NCBI GenBank assembly: GCA_943736015.1
Contig: OX031059.1
Span: 19,220,001-19,284,000 of the forward strand
Length of the DNA stretch: 64,000 nucleotides
Origin: Tridacna crocea
Taxonomy: Eukaryota; Mollusca; Bivalvia; Cardiida; Cardiidae
Direction: 5' to 3'
A model generated the notes under the pieces. The model was not told the DNA's origin, made no database searches, and was given only the letters and a program-made list of their open reading frames with translations. This document shows, piece by piece, positions 10,457 to 22,411 of the stretch (position 1 is the stretch's first letter; every line of letters starts with the position of its first letter). A program made the translations under genes and the position numbers.

Positions 10457-11592
10457 GGTAAGACCTGTATAATGGAAAACAGCTGTTTCCACTTAAATAT
10501 CATCCTGCAAAATTAGCTATAATTAAAAATGAGTATTATTGAACTACTTCCATCTTTTCTTTTTTTCCACTTTTATACGCCCGTCGAAGACGGGATGTAT
10601 TATGGGATCACCCGTGGCGGGCGGGCGGCGTCCAGTTCTTTGTCCGGAGCATATCTCCAAGACTATTCTAGCTAGGGTTATGAAATTTCATGGGTGGATA
10701 GATCTCATCGAGGGGGAGTGCAGTGCACAGGAATCATAACTCTCGCTTGCTTAATTTTTGAGTTATTGCCCTTTGTTGTTTTTCATACTTGAATTTTGTC
10801 CAGAGCATATCTCCAAAACTATACTACCCACGGTTATGAAATTTCATAGGTGGATAGATCTTATTGAGGGGGAGTGCAGTGCGCAGGAATCATAATTCTT
10901 TCTTGCTTAATTTTTGAGTTATTGCCCTTTGTTGTTTTTCATACTTGAATTTTGTCTGGAGCATATCTCCAAAAGTATACTAGCAAGGGTTATGAAATTT
11001 CATGGGTGGATAGATCTCATCGAGGGGGAGTGCAGTGCAAAGGAATCATAACTCTTGCTTGCTTAATTTTTGAGTTATTGCCCTTTGTTGTTTTTCATAC
11101 TTGAATTTTGTCCGGAGCATATCTCCAAAACTATACTAGCTAGGGTTATGAAATTTCATGGGTGGATAGATCTCATCGAGGGGGAGTGCAGTGCACAGGA
11201 ATCATAACTCTTGCTCGTTAAATTTTTTACTTAGTGCCCTTTGTCATTTTTCATACTTGAATTTTGTCCGGTGCATGCCCCAGCTTTACAACTTGGAGTA
11301 AGACAGGCGTATCTTGCGACAATTTGCCGCTCTTGTTTCCTTCTTTGAATTATCATTTATAAATCTAAAATCGCTGTATTCTCAATTGAAAAAGAGATCA
11401 TAATTACCTCCCTTTTTAGAAAACAAACAAAAGTATCAAAAAAAAGTTTCAAGATAGACATAAACGGAATTTCTGATCCATTAGAAATGTGCAAAAATAC
11501 TATTTTGGCATAAATCCTTATTTATCCTTATTTAACAACCAATTAGAATTTTTGCCCAATGTTCATCGGAAGTGCATTACACAGGTCTTGCC
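10457..11592 (+). mobile_element. TIR element (GGTAAGACCTG ends, TTAA-flanked), itself split
   Basis: GGTAAGACCTGTATAATGG ... CATTACACAGGTCTTGCC, flanked by TTAA at 10453-10456 and 11593-11596. Its own sequence is 10457-10570 plus 11336-11592; an uninterrupted relative in reverse orientation is at 53887-54254. Confidence 0.78.
10571..11335 (+). mobile_element. Helitron-like element with ~157-bp repeats, innermost insertion
   Basis: Head TATACGCCCGTCGAAGACGG, four ~157-bp units (GAGCATATCTCCAAAACTAT ... GTTATTGCCCTTTGTTG), tail AAGACAGGCGTATCTTGCG then CCGCTCTTG|TT. It sits in a T run with no target duplication. Confidence 0.8.
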
Positions 11593-12440
11593 TTAATGTC
11601 TCATTCAGTTTTGGTCAAAATTTCATTAAACTTCATGGTTAAATTGTTTTTTCAAATTTTCACCATGTGCTCTTGTTTCTTTATCTATGTATTTTTCAAT
11701 TTGACCCTCTGTTATGGAAAAAGGGGGTTTCTTGTAAAATGAAAAAGGGGCCTTAATGCAAAATTGCAATTTTTACTAATATCTTGTTCAGTTTTTGTCA
11801 AAATTTCGTGAAACTTCATACTTATATCTTGTTTTACATGTTTCAACATGTGCCCTTGTTATTTTCAGTCTATGAATTATTAATGTGCAAATACCTCTTT
11901 CCTGGTTTCTCAATTCGAGGCATCACGGAAAAAGGGGACTTCATGGAAAAAATTGTTTGTCACTTGTGTTTTCTACATCTGTGCTCAAAACTTTGTGAAA
12001 TTTCAAATCTGAACTTCTTGGAACGTTGCCAAGGCACCTCTCTCCCGGTTTTTCAATTTTAGGCTGCATCACGGAAAAAGGGGGCTCCATGTAAAAAATC
12101 ATTTTATGTAATATTTACTACATGACTGCTCAAAATTGTATGAAATTTCAAATTTTTAATTATTAAAAAATGCCGCAAATCACTCGGCAGTTGTATTTAT
12201 TTCAATGATGCAATATTGCCATATGGGAAAAGAGAGCTTAAAAGGGGCTTAGTGGGCTTATTGTCCTCTACAAGTTTGTGTTGGCTATCTCTAAGATAGT
12301 AATTGCCTTTTCACTTCAATTTTTTGGGAGCATGAACAGGTCCTTTTAAGGATAAAAGAAGTAAATTTATATCAATTTCATGTATTTTAAGACAAGCACT
12401 TGTTCGGGGAGCATAACCCGTCTCTGACGGCTCTTGTTTA

Positions 12441-12643
12441 TTAACTTGTTACCACATAATGCCGACTTTAGCGACCCTTAGAAGGAAGCCTGTAGAAAGC
12501 ATTGTGGGAAAAGGAGAAAATGCTGCTTACCTGCATTTTCTCCTTTTTCGCACAATATTTTCTCGCCTATTAAAGTCAGAAATCTGAAATCTTGTCTGCA
12601 GATTTGGTCCAGTTAAAAAATTTGTCGTTTTATAAAGAGTTAA
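12441..12643 (-). mobile_element. TTAA MITE, copy with short arm deletion
   Basis: Begins 4 bases after the Helitron-like tail; both TTAA ends are present. Confidence 0.75.
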
Positions 12644-13118
12644 GCATAAAAAAAGATGAGTATTGTGTGTTAAGTCCAAATCTGTATACATGCGCAAAAT
12701 AAATTGCAGAAAAACTGGTTGTTTTAGTTAGGTCAAAACCAACCACAGGCTTGCCAGAGTAACATTTGTTACAGTGCTTATTGTAGAATAACTGAGAATA
12801 TTGGTACGTCAGTTACGGACAAAAGATCACCAGGTGAAAAAAAAAGCCCACCGGACAAAAGCCCACCAGGTGAAAAGCCCACACCTATTTAAAATGACTG
12901 TATTTATTAACTGTATTTATTAACACAAGAAAAATCAAACCATAGGACTTTTAGTACAAAACATTTTGGGAAAAGTGGGAATTGCTGGTCAGCGGCAATT
13001 AGTAGTTATTCTTATTTAGAAACCTGTATGAATTTAATCCCACATAAAAAGACAATTACACCTTTTCCCTTTAATTTCCTTTTAAGACTGCATTCTCCTA
13101 TTTTCAGATCTCCCTTTT
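12644..13118. other. Intergenic, mostly unassigned
   Basis: A faint MITE-like centre near 12955-13010 (ACATTTTGGGAAAAGTGGGA) and a short CACCAGGTGAAAAGCCCAC duplication near 12830-12885. Nothing else recognised. Confidence 0.4.
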
Positions 13119-15220
13119 TAGCTCACCTGAGCACAAAGTGCTCATGGTGAGCTTTTGTGATCGCCCAATGTCCGTCGTGCGGTGTGCGTCGTCCGTCGTC
13201 CACAATTTCTTTAAACATCTTCTCCTCCTAAACCACTGGGCCAATCGTGATGAAATTTGGCAGGGATGTTCCTTGGGTGAAGCTCTACCAAAGTTGTTCA
13301 AGAGATTGAATTCCAGCCATAATTCTGGTTGCCATGGCAACCAAAAGGAAAGAAATAGCAAAATCTTTGAAAATCTTCTTCTCTGAAACTAGAAGCCGTA
13401 GAGCTTTGATATTTGGTATGTAGCATCTCCTATTGGACCTCTACCAAGATTGTTCATATGATGCCCCTGGGATCAAAACTGGCCCCACCCTGGGGTCACA
13501 AGTTTGAAATATAGGAACAAAGAAGGAAAACTTTAAAATTCTTCTTCTCTGAAACTAGGTGGTGCAGAGCTTTGATATTTGGTATGTAGCATCTCCTAGA
13601 GGAACTCTACTAAGATTGTTCATATCATGCCCCTGGGGTCAAAACTGGTCCCGCCCCAAGGGTCACAATTTTGAAACTTCAAAACAAAGAAGGAAAACTT
13701 CAAAAATCTACTTCTCTGAAATTAGTGGGCATAGAGCTTTGATATTTGATATGTGGCATCTCCTAGTGGACCTCTACCAAGATTGTTCATATGATACCCC
13801 TGGGGTCAAAACTGGCCCCACCCCAGGGGTCACAAAATTGAAATATAGGAACAAAGAAGGAAAACTTTAAAATTCTTCTTCTCTAAAACTAGGTGGTGCT
13901 GAGCATTGATATGTGGTATGTAGGGTCTCCTAGTGGACCTCTACCAAGATTGTTCATATGATGCCCCTGGAGTCAAAACTTGCCCTGCTCTGGGGGCACA
14001 AGTTTGAAACATAGGAACAAAGAAGGAAAACCTTAAAATTTTTCTTCTCTAAAACTAGGTAGTGCAGAGCTTTGATATTTGGTATGTAGCATCTCCTAAA
14101 GTACCTCTACCAAGATTGTTCATATGATGCCCCTGGGGTCAAAACTGGCCCCGTCCCAGGGGTCACAAGTTTGAAACTTAAGAACAAAGAAGGAAAACTT
14201 TAAAAATCTTCTTCTCTGAAACTAGAAGGCGTAGAGCCTTGATATTTGGTATGTAGCATCTCCTAGTGGACCTCTTCTAAGATTGTTCATATGATGCCCC
14301 TGGGGTCAAAACTGGTCCCGCTCTGGGGTCACAAAATTGAATATAGGAACAAAGAAGGAAAACTTTCAAAATTCTTCTTCTCTGAAACTAGGTGGTGCAG
14401 AGCTTTGATATTTGGTATGTTGCATCATCTAGTGAAACTCTACCAAGGTCGTTCATATGATGCCCCTGGGGTCAAAACTGGCCCCGCCCGTGGGGTCACA
14501 AGTTTGAAACTTCAGAACAAAGAAGGAAAACTTTAAAAATCTTCTTCTAGTGGGTGTAGAGCTTTGATATTTGGTATGTGGCATCTCCTAGTGGATCTCT
14601 ACCAAGATTCTTCATATTTATGATTCCCCTGGGGTCAAAACTGGCCTGCTTCTGGGGTCACAAGTTTAAAACATAGGAACAAAGAAGGAAAACTTTAAAA
14701 TTCTTCTTCTCTGAAACTAGGTGGTGCAGAGCATTGATATATGGTATGTAGCATCTCTTAGTGGACCTCTTCCAAGATTGTTCATATGATGCCTCTGGGG
14801 TCAAAACTGGTCCCGCCCCAAGGGTCACAAGTTTGAAACATAGGAACTAAAAAGGAAAACTTTAAATTTTTTATTCTCTGAAACTAGAAGGCATAGAGCT
14901 TTGATATTTGGTATGTAGCATCTCTTAGTAGACTTCTACAAGGTTTCTTCATACTATGCCCCTGGGGTCAAAACTTGCTCTGCCCCAGGGGTCACAATTT
15001 CAAAACATAGGAACAAAGAAGGAAACTTTAAAATTCTACTTCTCTGAAACTAGAAGGTGTAGACCTTTGATATTTTGTAAGTAGCATCTCCTAGTGGACC
15101 TCTACCAATTTTTTTGTTAGGATGCCCCTGGGGTCAAAACTGGCCCTGCCCAGGGGTCACAAGTTTGATTTTACAGCTTGGTACTCAGGTGAGCGATATA
15201 GGACCATCATGGTCCTCTTG
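13119..15220 (+). mobile_element. Helitron-like element with ~166-bp tandem array (~11 units), complete
   Basis: Head hairpin TAGCTCACCTGAGCACAAAG ... GGTGAGC, a GTCCGTCGT-rich leader, then ~11 units of ~166 bp starting GAAACTAGGTGGTGCAGAGC, tail CAGGTGAGCGATATAGGACC then ATCATGGTCCTCTTG. The unit contains GATGCCCCTGGGGTCAAAAC. Short open frames inside are by-products of the repeat. Confidence 0.85.
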
Positions 15221-15512
15221 TCTTTGTATTCTTTGTGTAGTATTTCAATTTCATCATGATCAATTAAATGTGCTAACTGCATAGAAAACAAAGAGTTAAA
15301 TTTGAAAGAAAGACATATCCATATGGATTAGTTACATAAAATACTCTTTTGATATTAAATATATTAGTTTTATGATACTGTTAATAATTGAATTTACTTA
15401 TCATTCACAAAAATGCTATATAAAAGTCATTATTTAAAAAATCATTACATGTATAATCACAGTATGCATGAACAGCTAATAAATTCATCTGAATATAAGA
15501 TAAATTTATTTT

Positions 15513-17150
15513 TAACTCACCAAAGCACAAAGTGCTAAAGGTGAGCTTTAGTGATCGCCCTGCATCCGGCGTCCGTCAACAATTTCTTCAACATCTTCTC
15601 CTAAACCAGGGGACCAATCTTGATGAAACTTTGGAGGAATGTTGCTTGGGTGAAGCTTTACCAAAATTGTTCAAAGAATTGAATTCCACCGATAACTCTG
15701 GTTGCCATGGCAACAAAAAGAAAAAAAAATACAAACTCTTTGAAATTCTTCTTCTCTGAAACTAGAAGGCGTACGCTTTGGTATTTGGTATGTGGCATCT
15801 CCTGGTGGACCTCTACCAAGTTTGTTCAAATGTAGGCCCTGGGGTTAAAACTGGCCTCACCCCTTGGGGCACAAGTTTAACCCTTTACCAAACAATCCCT
15901 ACTTTTTATGACCTTGAGATAAAAGCCCTTTGAAAACATTGTGGGAAAAGGAGACAATGCTGGTGACCAACATTTTCTTCTTTTCCCACAATGTTTTATA
16001 TTCTTCTATAATCAAGTCTCAATTTTTGAGTAACATTAATTTTGTCATCTGCAAATGCTTTCCATTCAGACAAGTCTAAAATTTTGTCATTTGGTGAAGA
16101 GTTAAGCAAAGGAACAAAGAAGGAAAACTTTAAAAATATTTTCCTCTAAAACTTCAGAGCTTAGAGCTTTGATATTTGATATGTGGCATCTCCTAGTGGA
16201 CCTCTACCAAGTTTGTTCAAATGATGCCCCTGGGGTCAAAACTGGACCCACCCTGAGGGTCACAAGGTTGAGCATGGGAACAAAGAAGGAAAACTTTTAG
16301 AATCTTCTCCTCAGGCTCTGAAACTACAAAGTGTAGAGATTTGATATTTGCTCTGGGGCATGTCCTAGTGGACCTCTACCAAGTTTGTCCAAATGGTGCC
16401 CCTAGGGTAAAAACTGGCCTAACCTCAGGGGACACAAGTTTGAGCATAGGAACAAAGAAGGAAAACTTTAATAATCTTCTCCTCTGAAATTTGAATTCAT
16501 AGAGCTTTGATATTTGGTATGTAGCATCTCCTAGTAGACCTCTACCAAGTTTGTCCGTATGATGCCCCAGGGCTCAAAACTGGCCGAACTTCGGGGGTCA
16601 CAAGTTCGAAACATAGGAACAAAGAAGGAAAACTTTAAATTCTTCTCCTTTGAAACTAGAAGGTGTAGAGCTTTGATATTTTGTAAGGAGCATCTCCTTG
16701 TGGACTGCTACCAAGTTTTTTCTTACAACGCCCATGGGGTCAAAACTGGCCCAAACCCAGAGATCACAAGTTTGAACATGGGAATAAAAAAGGAAAACTT
16801 TAAAATTCTTTTCTGCAACAAGAACATGTAGAGCTTTGATATTTGGTATGTAGCATCTAGTGGACCTCTACCAAGTTTGTTCAAACGATGCCGCTGGGTT
16901 GTGAACTGGCCCCGCCAAGGGGGTCACGAGTTTGAAATAGGAACAAAAAAGGAGAACTTTAAAAAAAAAATTCTCTGAAACTGAAAGTCGTAAAGCTTTG
17001 ATATTTGGTATGTAGCATCTTCTGGTGGACCATTACCAATTTGTTCCTACGATGCCCTTGGGGTCCAAACTGGCCGTGCCCTGGTGTTTACAAGTGTGAA
17101 TGTGGAAACAAAGAAGGAAAAATCTTCTGCTCTGAAACAAGATTGAAACT
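15513..17150 (+). mobile_element. Helitron-like element, 166-bp-unit family, tail missing, with MITE insertion
   Basis: Head TAACTCACCAAAGCACAAAG is degraded. Units are diverged from those at 13385-15180; the array fades out near 17150. A MITE lies at 15877-16105. Confidence 0.75.
15877..16105 (-). mobile_element. TTAA MITE inserted in a tandem-repeat unit
   Basis: Host reads CACAAGT-TTAA-[MITE]-TTAA-GCAAAGGAAC. The unfilled unit at 14659-14681 reads CACAAGTTTAAAACATAGG, so exactly one TTAA was duplicated. Confidence 0.9.
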
Positions 17151-17502
17151 TCATACATTTGTTCCTTATGATAGTCTGCCAATAATAATATTTTATCTTT
17201 TGTCATTAATTGTCATGTCATTGAAAAAGGGGGCTTGGTGTATATTTTCATTATGGACTAATATCTCTTTCACTACTGGATAAAATGTAATCAAACTTTA
17301 TCTTGTTAAGCCACAGACAACCGTTATCTGATTTTATTTCATGAAACATGTCATCAAAAAACGGGACTAAATGTATAATTTCATAATGGACCAATTACAG
17401 TCAGTTGGCCCATCCATACACCTTGACAGGTATCTTCTAAAGTCCTTGGCATTTATGAAACTTCAAACATGTCTTCCTTAGGATAGTCTTTTGATACAAT
17501 TT
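17151..17502. repeat. Decayed units related to the 10071-12436 element
   Basis: GTCATTGAAAAAGGGGGCTT and ATATCTCTTTCACTACTGG echo the units of that element; no head or tail. Confidence 0.45.
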
Positions 17503-18279
17503 TAGCTCCAATGGCCAAAGGCTAGCGGGCTTTTGTCATGGCCCGGTGTCCGTTGTGCATGAGTGGGTCTGTCTGTGCATCAACTTTTATTTCAAACATC
17601 CTCTTCTCTGAAACTACCCATCAAATTTTGATGAAACTTCACAGAAATGATCCTTCCATGGTTCTCTTCAGAATTCCTTGAAAGAATTTTATTCCTTCAA
17701 AAATTCTGGTTGCCATGGCAACAAAATTGTAAAAATATTGAAAATTTAAAAATCTTCTTCTCTGAAACCATAAGGCCTAGAGCTACCAAATTAGGCAAGT
17801 AGCTTTATCTAGTGGACCTCTACCAAGTTCCTTTAAATAATAGCCCTGGGGTCAACATTGGCATATATATGGGCTTATATAGGGGAAAACTTTAAAATCC
17901 TTCTGGTACCAAGTCATAGGGCCTAGGGTTATCAAATTTTGCATGTATCTTTATCAAGTGATTGTCTACCCAGAGTGCCCAAATGATAGCCCAGGGGTCA
18001 AATTTGGCCTGGCCCCAGGGGTCAAAAATTTTATATGGGCTTATATAGGGAAAACTTTAAAAAATCTCATACCAAGCCATAAGGCCTAGGGCTACTCAAT
18101 TTTGCATCTAGCTTTATCAAGTGGTTGTCTGCCAAGGGTGCCCAAATCATAGCCCTGGGATTTCATATTGCCCTGTTCTGGGGGTCACAAGTTTCACATG
18201 GGCTCATATTGAGAATTTTTTAAAAATTTACCTGTACCTAGCCATAAGGCCTAGGGCTACCAAATTTTGCATGTATTTT
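17503..18279 (+). mobile_element. Helitron-like element (CTCCAATGGCC head), tail replaced
   Basis: Head TAGCTCCAATGGCCAAAGGC, leader, ~4 units around AAGGCCTAGGGCTACCAAAT; the array ends directly at the head of the next element. Confidence 0.7.
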
Positions 18280-19510
18280 TAGCTCACCTGAGCACGAACT
18301 GCTCAAGGTGAGCTATTGTGATCGATCAATGTCCATCGTCCGTCCGTCCGTTCACAATTACAAAAAAGTCTTCTTCTCCTAAACTAACAATCAGATTTCA
18401 ATCAAACTTCACAGAAATGATCCCTAGGTGATGCACTTTCAAAATACTTCATAGATTTGAATTTCCATGAAGAACTCTGGTTGCCATGGCAACCAAGTAA
18501 AAAAACTTCAAAAATCTTCTTGTCCAAAACTGTAAGGGCTAGAGCTTTCATATTTGGCATGTAGCATCATCTATTGGCCCTCTACCAAAATACTTCAAAT
18601 TATGGCCCTAGTGTTGAAAATAGCCCTATGTTGTGGGTTCTTGGATTTCCATAGAGATAAGAAAATTTTTAAAAAATTTCTTGTCCCAAACCTCAAGGGC
18701 TAAAGCTTTCATATTTGGCAAGTAGTATCATGTAGTAGCCCTCTACTAAAATACTTCAAATTATGGGCCTAGTGTTGAAAATGGCCCTATGTTGTTGGGT
18801 CTCAGATTTCAAAAAGAGATAAAGGAAATCTTTAAAAATCTACTTGTCCCAAACTGTAAGGGCTAGAGCTTTCATATTTGGCATGCAGCATCATCTAGTG
18901 GCCCTCTACTAAAATACTTCAAATTATGGCCCTGGTGTAAAAATTAGCCTTTTGTTGTTGGTCTTGGATTTTACAGAGATATAAAGATATATGTGGGTCT
19001 CAGATTTCACATTGAGATAAAGAAGAAAATCTTTAGAAATCTCTTTGTCCCAAACGGTAATGGCCAGAGCTTTCAAATTATTACCCTAGTGTTAAAAATG
19101 GCCCTATGTTGTGGGTCTCGGAGTTCACATACATGTAGCAATAAAGACGAAATCTTTAAAAATCTCTTTGTCCCAAACGGTAATGGCCAGAGCTTTCATA
19201 TTTGGCATGTAGCATCATCTAGTGGCCCTCTACCAACATACTTCAAATTATGACCCTAGTGTTTAAAATGGCCCTATGTTGTGGGTTCTCAGATTTCACT
19301 TAGCGATAAAGAAGAGAATCTTAGAAAATCTTCTTCTCCCAAACCATAAGGGCTAGAGCTCTCATATGTGGCATTAAGCATCATGTAGTGGCCCTCTACA
19401 AAAAATACTTCAAATTATGGCCCTGGTGTGGAAGTTAGCCCTATGTTGTCGGTTTCAGATATCACAGATAAGGAGGGAAATCTTTAAAAATCTTCTTGTG
19501 AGCACTCTAG
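18280..19510 (+). mobile_element. Helitron-like element with ~150-160 bp units (CTAGAGCTTTCATATTTGGC)
   Basis: Head TAGCTCACCTGAGCACGAAC; about seven units. No tail: it runs into an inverted head at 19515. Confidence 0.75.
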
Positions 19511-19514
19511 GGAC

Positions 19515-19870
19515 CACATTTCTTGCTAACAATTTTTTGAAATTTTTGAAAAGGGCCACCCAAGGAACATATCTGTGAAATTATTTCAAAATCTGACCAG
19601 TGGTTTCAGAGGAGATTTTTAAAGAATTTGTTGTAGAATTCCATTTGGTTGCCATGGCAACCAGAGTATTTGATGGAATCAAATTCTGTGAACAATTTTT
19701 AAAGAGAACCCCCAAGGAACATTCCTGCCAAGTTTGGTCCAGATCAGCCAAGCGGTTTAGGAGTAGTAGATGTTTAAAGGGATTGTTTACGACCTACAAC
19801 GGATGACGCACAACATACACATTGTAACCCTAAAAGCTCCCCTTGAGCACGTTGTACTCAGGCGAGCTGA
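19515..19870 (-). mobile_element. Inverted Helitron-like head fragment
   Basis: On the minus strand it starts CAGCTCGCCTGAGTACAACG and continues into leader and one unit with GGTTGCCATGGCAACC. It faces the head at 18280. Confidence 0.7.
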
Positions 19871-19970
19871 AAACAGTATAGGAGAAGTAGCCATCTGAAG
19901 TTGAAACTTTCTATTTCTTGCTTATGCGATAGTCATCATGTGTCAGACTTTAGTGAAAATTGCTGTTTTT

Positions 19971-20776
19971 TAGCTCTACTGGCTTTCAGCCAGCAGAGCT
20001 TATGTCATGGCATGGTTTCCGTCGTCCGTCCGTCTGTTAGTCTTTTTCTTGTTTACACGATAAAGTCTGCATTTGTTGCCCGATTTTTGTGAAACTTGCA
20101 CAGTTTGTTTATCTCATCAATAGCTTCAGCCCTATTGATTTTGAAAAAAGTCCAACAAACAGTATGGGAAAAGTAGCCATTTCAAGTTGAAAATTTCAAA
20201 TTCTTGTTTACGCGATAAAGTCTGCATTTGTTGCCTGATTTTCATAAACTTGCACAGTTTGTTTCTCTCATCAATAGCTTCAACCCTTTTGATTTTGAAA
20301 AAAAATCCAACAAACAGTATGGGAAAAGTAGCCATTTCAAGTTGAAAATTTCAAATTCTTGTTTACGCGATAAAGTCTGCATTTGTTGCCAGATTTTCAT
20401 GAAAATCACACAGTTTGTTTATCTTATCAGTAGCTTCAACCCTATTGATTTTGAGAAAAATCCAATAAACAGTATGGGAAAAGTAGCCATTTCAAGTTAA
20501 AAATTTCAAATTCTTGTTTACGGGATAAAATGTGCATTTGTAATTAGATTTTTGTGAAACTTGCACAGTTTGTTTATCTCACCAATAGCTTCAACCCTAT
20601 CTATTTTGAAATAAATCCAACAAACAGTATGGGAAAAGAAACCATTTCAAGTTGAAAATTACCTACCAATTCTTGTATTCGTGACAAAGTATGCATTTCT
20701 TGTCAGATTTTCATGAAAAAGCAAAATTGAATTCTCTGCCAGTAGAGCATATTCAGGCACTTCAGGGCCTTCTAGT
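19971..20776 (+). mobile_element. Helitron-like element with CTAG terminus, five ~160-bp units
   Basis: Head TAGCTCTACTGGCTTTCAGC, units TTCTTGTTTACGCGATAAAG ..., tail CTCTGCCAGTAGAGC ... GGGCCTTCTAG|TTT. The CTAG-T end is what Helitrons use. Confidence 0.78.
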
Positions 20777-20817
20777 TTAATGTCATCGAAAGCAGCTTCA
20801 ACCCTATATATACCTAC

Positions 20818-22125
20818 TGATGTTCAAAGAAATCAAAAGAAAAATACGTAAATGAAAAAGATATTATCAAAGAGCAAAAAGGACCAACTCTGATCAGCAC
20901 TGGCTGAAATTTAAACGATTAAGAAATGAAGTAATTTCTAGTGTTCGAATTGCGAAAAAAGATTACTTTGATCGAATGGCACCAAAAATTAAATCTGGTA
21001 ACTTAAATCCACGTGATTGGTGGAAAATTCTAAAGTCGTAAATATGCCCCACTTCAAGCTCACCGTCAACTCTGCCACCCATTTTTGATTCGAGTACCGA
21101 CAGACTTGCAATGGATGATTATGAAAAAGGAAATGTTTTGAATTCGTTTTTCTCCGGTCAGTCTATGATTGACGATTCTTTCAACATTCTTCCGAGTGAT
21201 TATCAGTAATTTGTCGGTGAGAAGCTTAACAGTATAGTCATCACCCCAAATGAGGTTTTCGATGTATTAAAGACTCTTCATATTAGAAAGGCATCAGGTT
21301 CAGGTATTAGATCTAATAACAAAATGTTATTGGAATCAGCACTTCAGATTTCAACTCCACTTTGTCGAGTACCAAAAGGAAGAAGTTGACAAGATTCAAA
21401 ACGAGGCTACCAGGACTGTTATGGGATGTACTAAGCTTGTATCAATTGCAGAACTTATAAGAGAATCAGGGTGGGAAACATTAAGACAGCGTAGGAACAA
21501 ACACGAAACTTATTCTTCCTTTCAAAATGGTAAATGGTTTAGTTCCAAATTACTTATGTTCTCTAGTGCCGACTACTGTTGGCAGTAATTCTACATACAA
21601 TCTTCGTAATTAGAATGATTTATCAAATATTCTTGCAAACCTAATCTTTATATTCATGAAATCTTTTCTCCCTTCTACTATAGAGGCATGGAATTCTTTG
21701 CCACAGTCTACATGGGAATCACACTCTCTCCCATCCTTTAAACGTATATTAAGATAGATAAAGATAAGCCAATTCCAAACAAACTATTTTTTTACGGAGA
21801 AAGAAGACTGCAGATTTTACATGCTCGCTTAAGGAATAACTGTAGTGACTTAAAGCAACACATATTTTGGAAAAAATCTTGTAGAAAACCCTTTATGTTG
21901 TTGCGGGGAAATAGAATCCAATTAACACTACTTCTTTGTTTGCAAATTTTATCGTAATATTAGGACAGCATTCAGACGATGTATTTGTGAAATATCTGAT
22001 TACAATATTGATGTCGTCGTTTTGGTGATAATAATCTCTCCGTTGTTGAAATTGAATTCTAACATGACGCGACTTCGGCTCCATAAACACAGTGCAGGAA
22101 AACGTGGTAAAATCTGCGACAATCC
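20818..22125 (+). mobile_element. Degenerate LINE (non-LTR retrotransposon) fragment
   Basis: In shifting frames the + strand reads like the linker/RT-start region of a LINE ORF2 (DQHWLKFKRLRNEVISSVRI, DYFDRM, NPRDWWKIL, LNSFFSGQS, ITPNEVFDVLKTL, ASGSGI), then jumps near 21370 to the C-terminal region (DKIQNEATRTVMGCTKL, RESGWETLRQRRNKHE, LQILHARLRNNCSDLK, and a Cys/His cluster CCCGEIESN). The central reverse-transcriptase catalytic part is missing, and several stops and frameshifts are present. It resembles Jockey/CR1/RTE-type elements; the clade is not determined. Confidence 0.8.
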
Positions 22126-22267
22126 ATGTAGAGTGATGTCATCCTATAGCGAGTGACGTCATTCAATGAGTGAGTTATTCAATGGAACATAATCTTCATC
22201 CGCGTTTTTACTCTCAGTTTGAACTTGTTTTCCTTTTATTAAGAATTGGCCATGTTAGAATAGAAAT

Positions 22268-22411
22268 AATCTTCTTTCTATCTGGCATATCGTTCAATAA
22301 ACCACGTTGTGAGTTATGAGGCGCAATAAATAACCTACTCGGGCTATCGATTGTGCCTCATAACTCACAACTGTGGTTTATTGAACGATATACCACGATA
22401 GAAAGAAGATT
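22268..22411. mobile_element. 144-bp palindromic element
   Basis: Arms of ~60 bp: AATCTTCTTTCTATCTGGCA at the left and its near-perfect inverse at the right, loop ~25 bp (TAAATAACCTACTCGGG). Target duplication not obvious. Confidence 0.8.

Larger units (their letters stand above)
10071..12436 (+). mobile_element. Helitron-like tandem-repeat element (TATGCTCCCC head), carrying two nested insertions
   Basis: The head TATGCTCCCCGAAGGGCGAG is a hairpin; the tail is GGGGAGCATAACCCGTCTCTG then ACGGCTCTTG|TT. Between them are diverged units around 'GTCACGGAAAAAGG(G)GGCTT' and 'CAAAATTTCATGAAACTTCA'. The body is interrupted by the TIR element at 10457-11592. Confidence 0.75.

Noticed and set aside
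13559-14536. 80-100-codon frames in the 166-bp array
   Set aside because: Artefacts of the tandem units; products have no domain and change frame between units.
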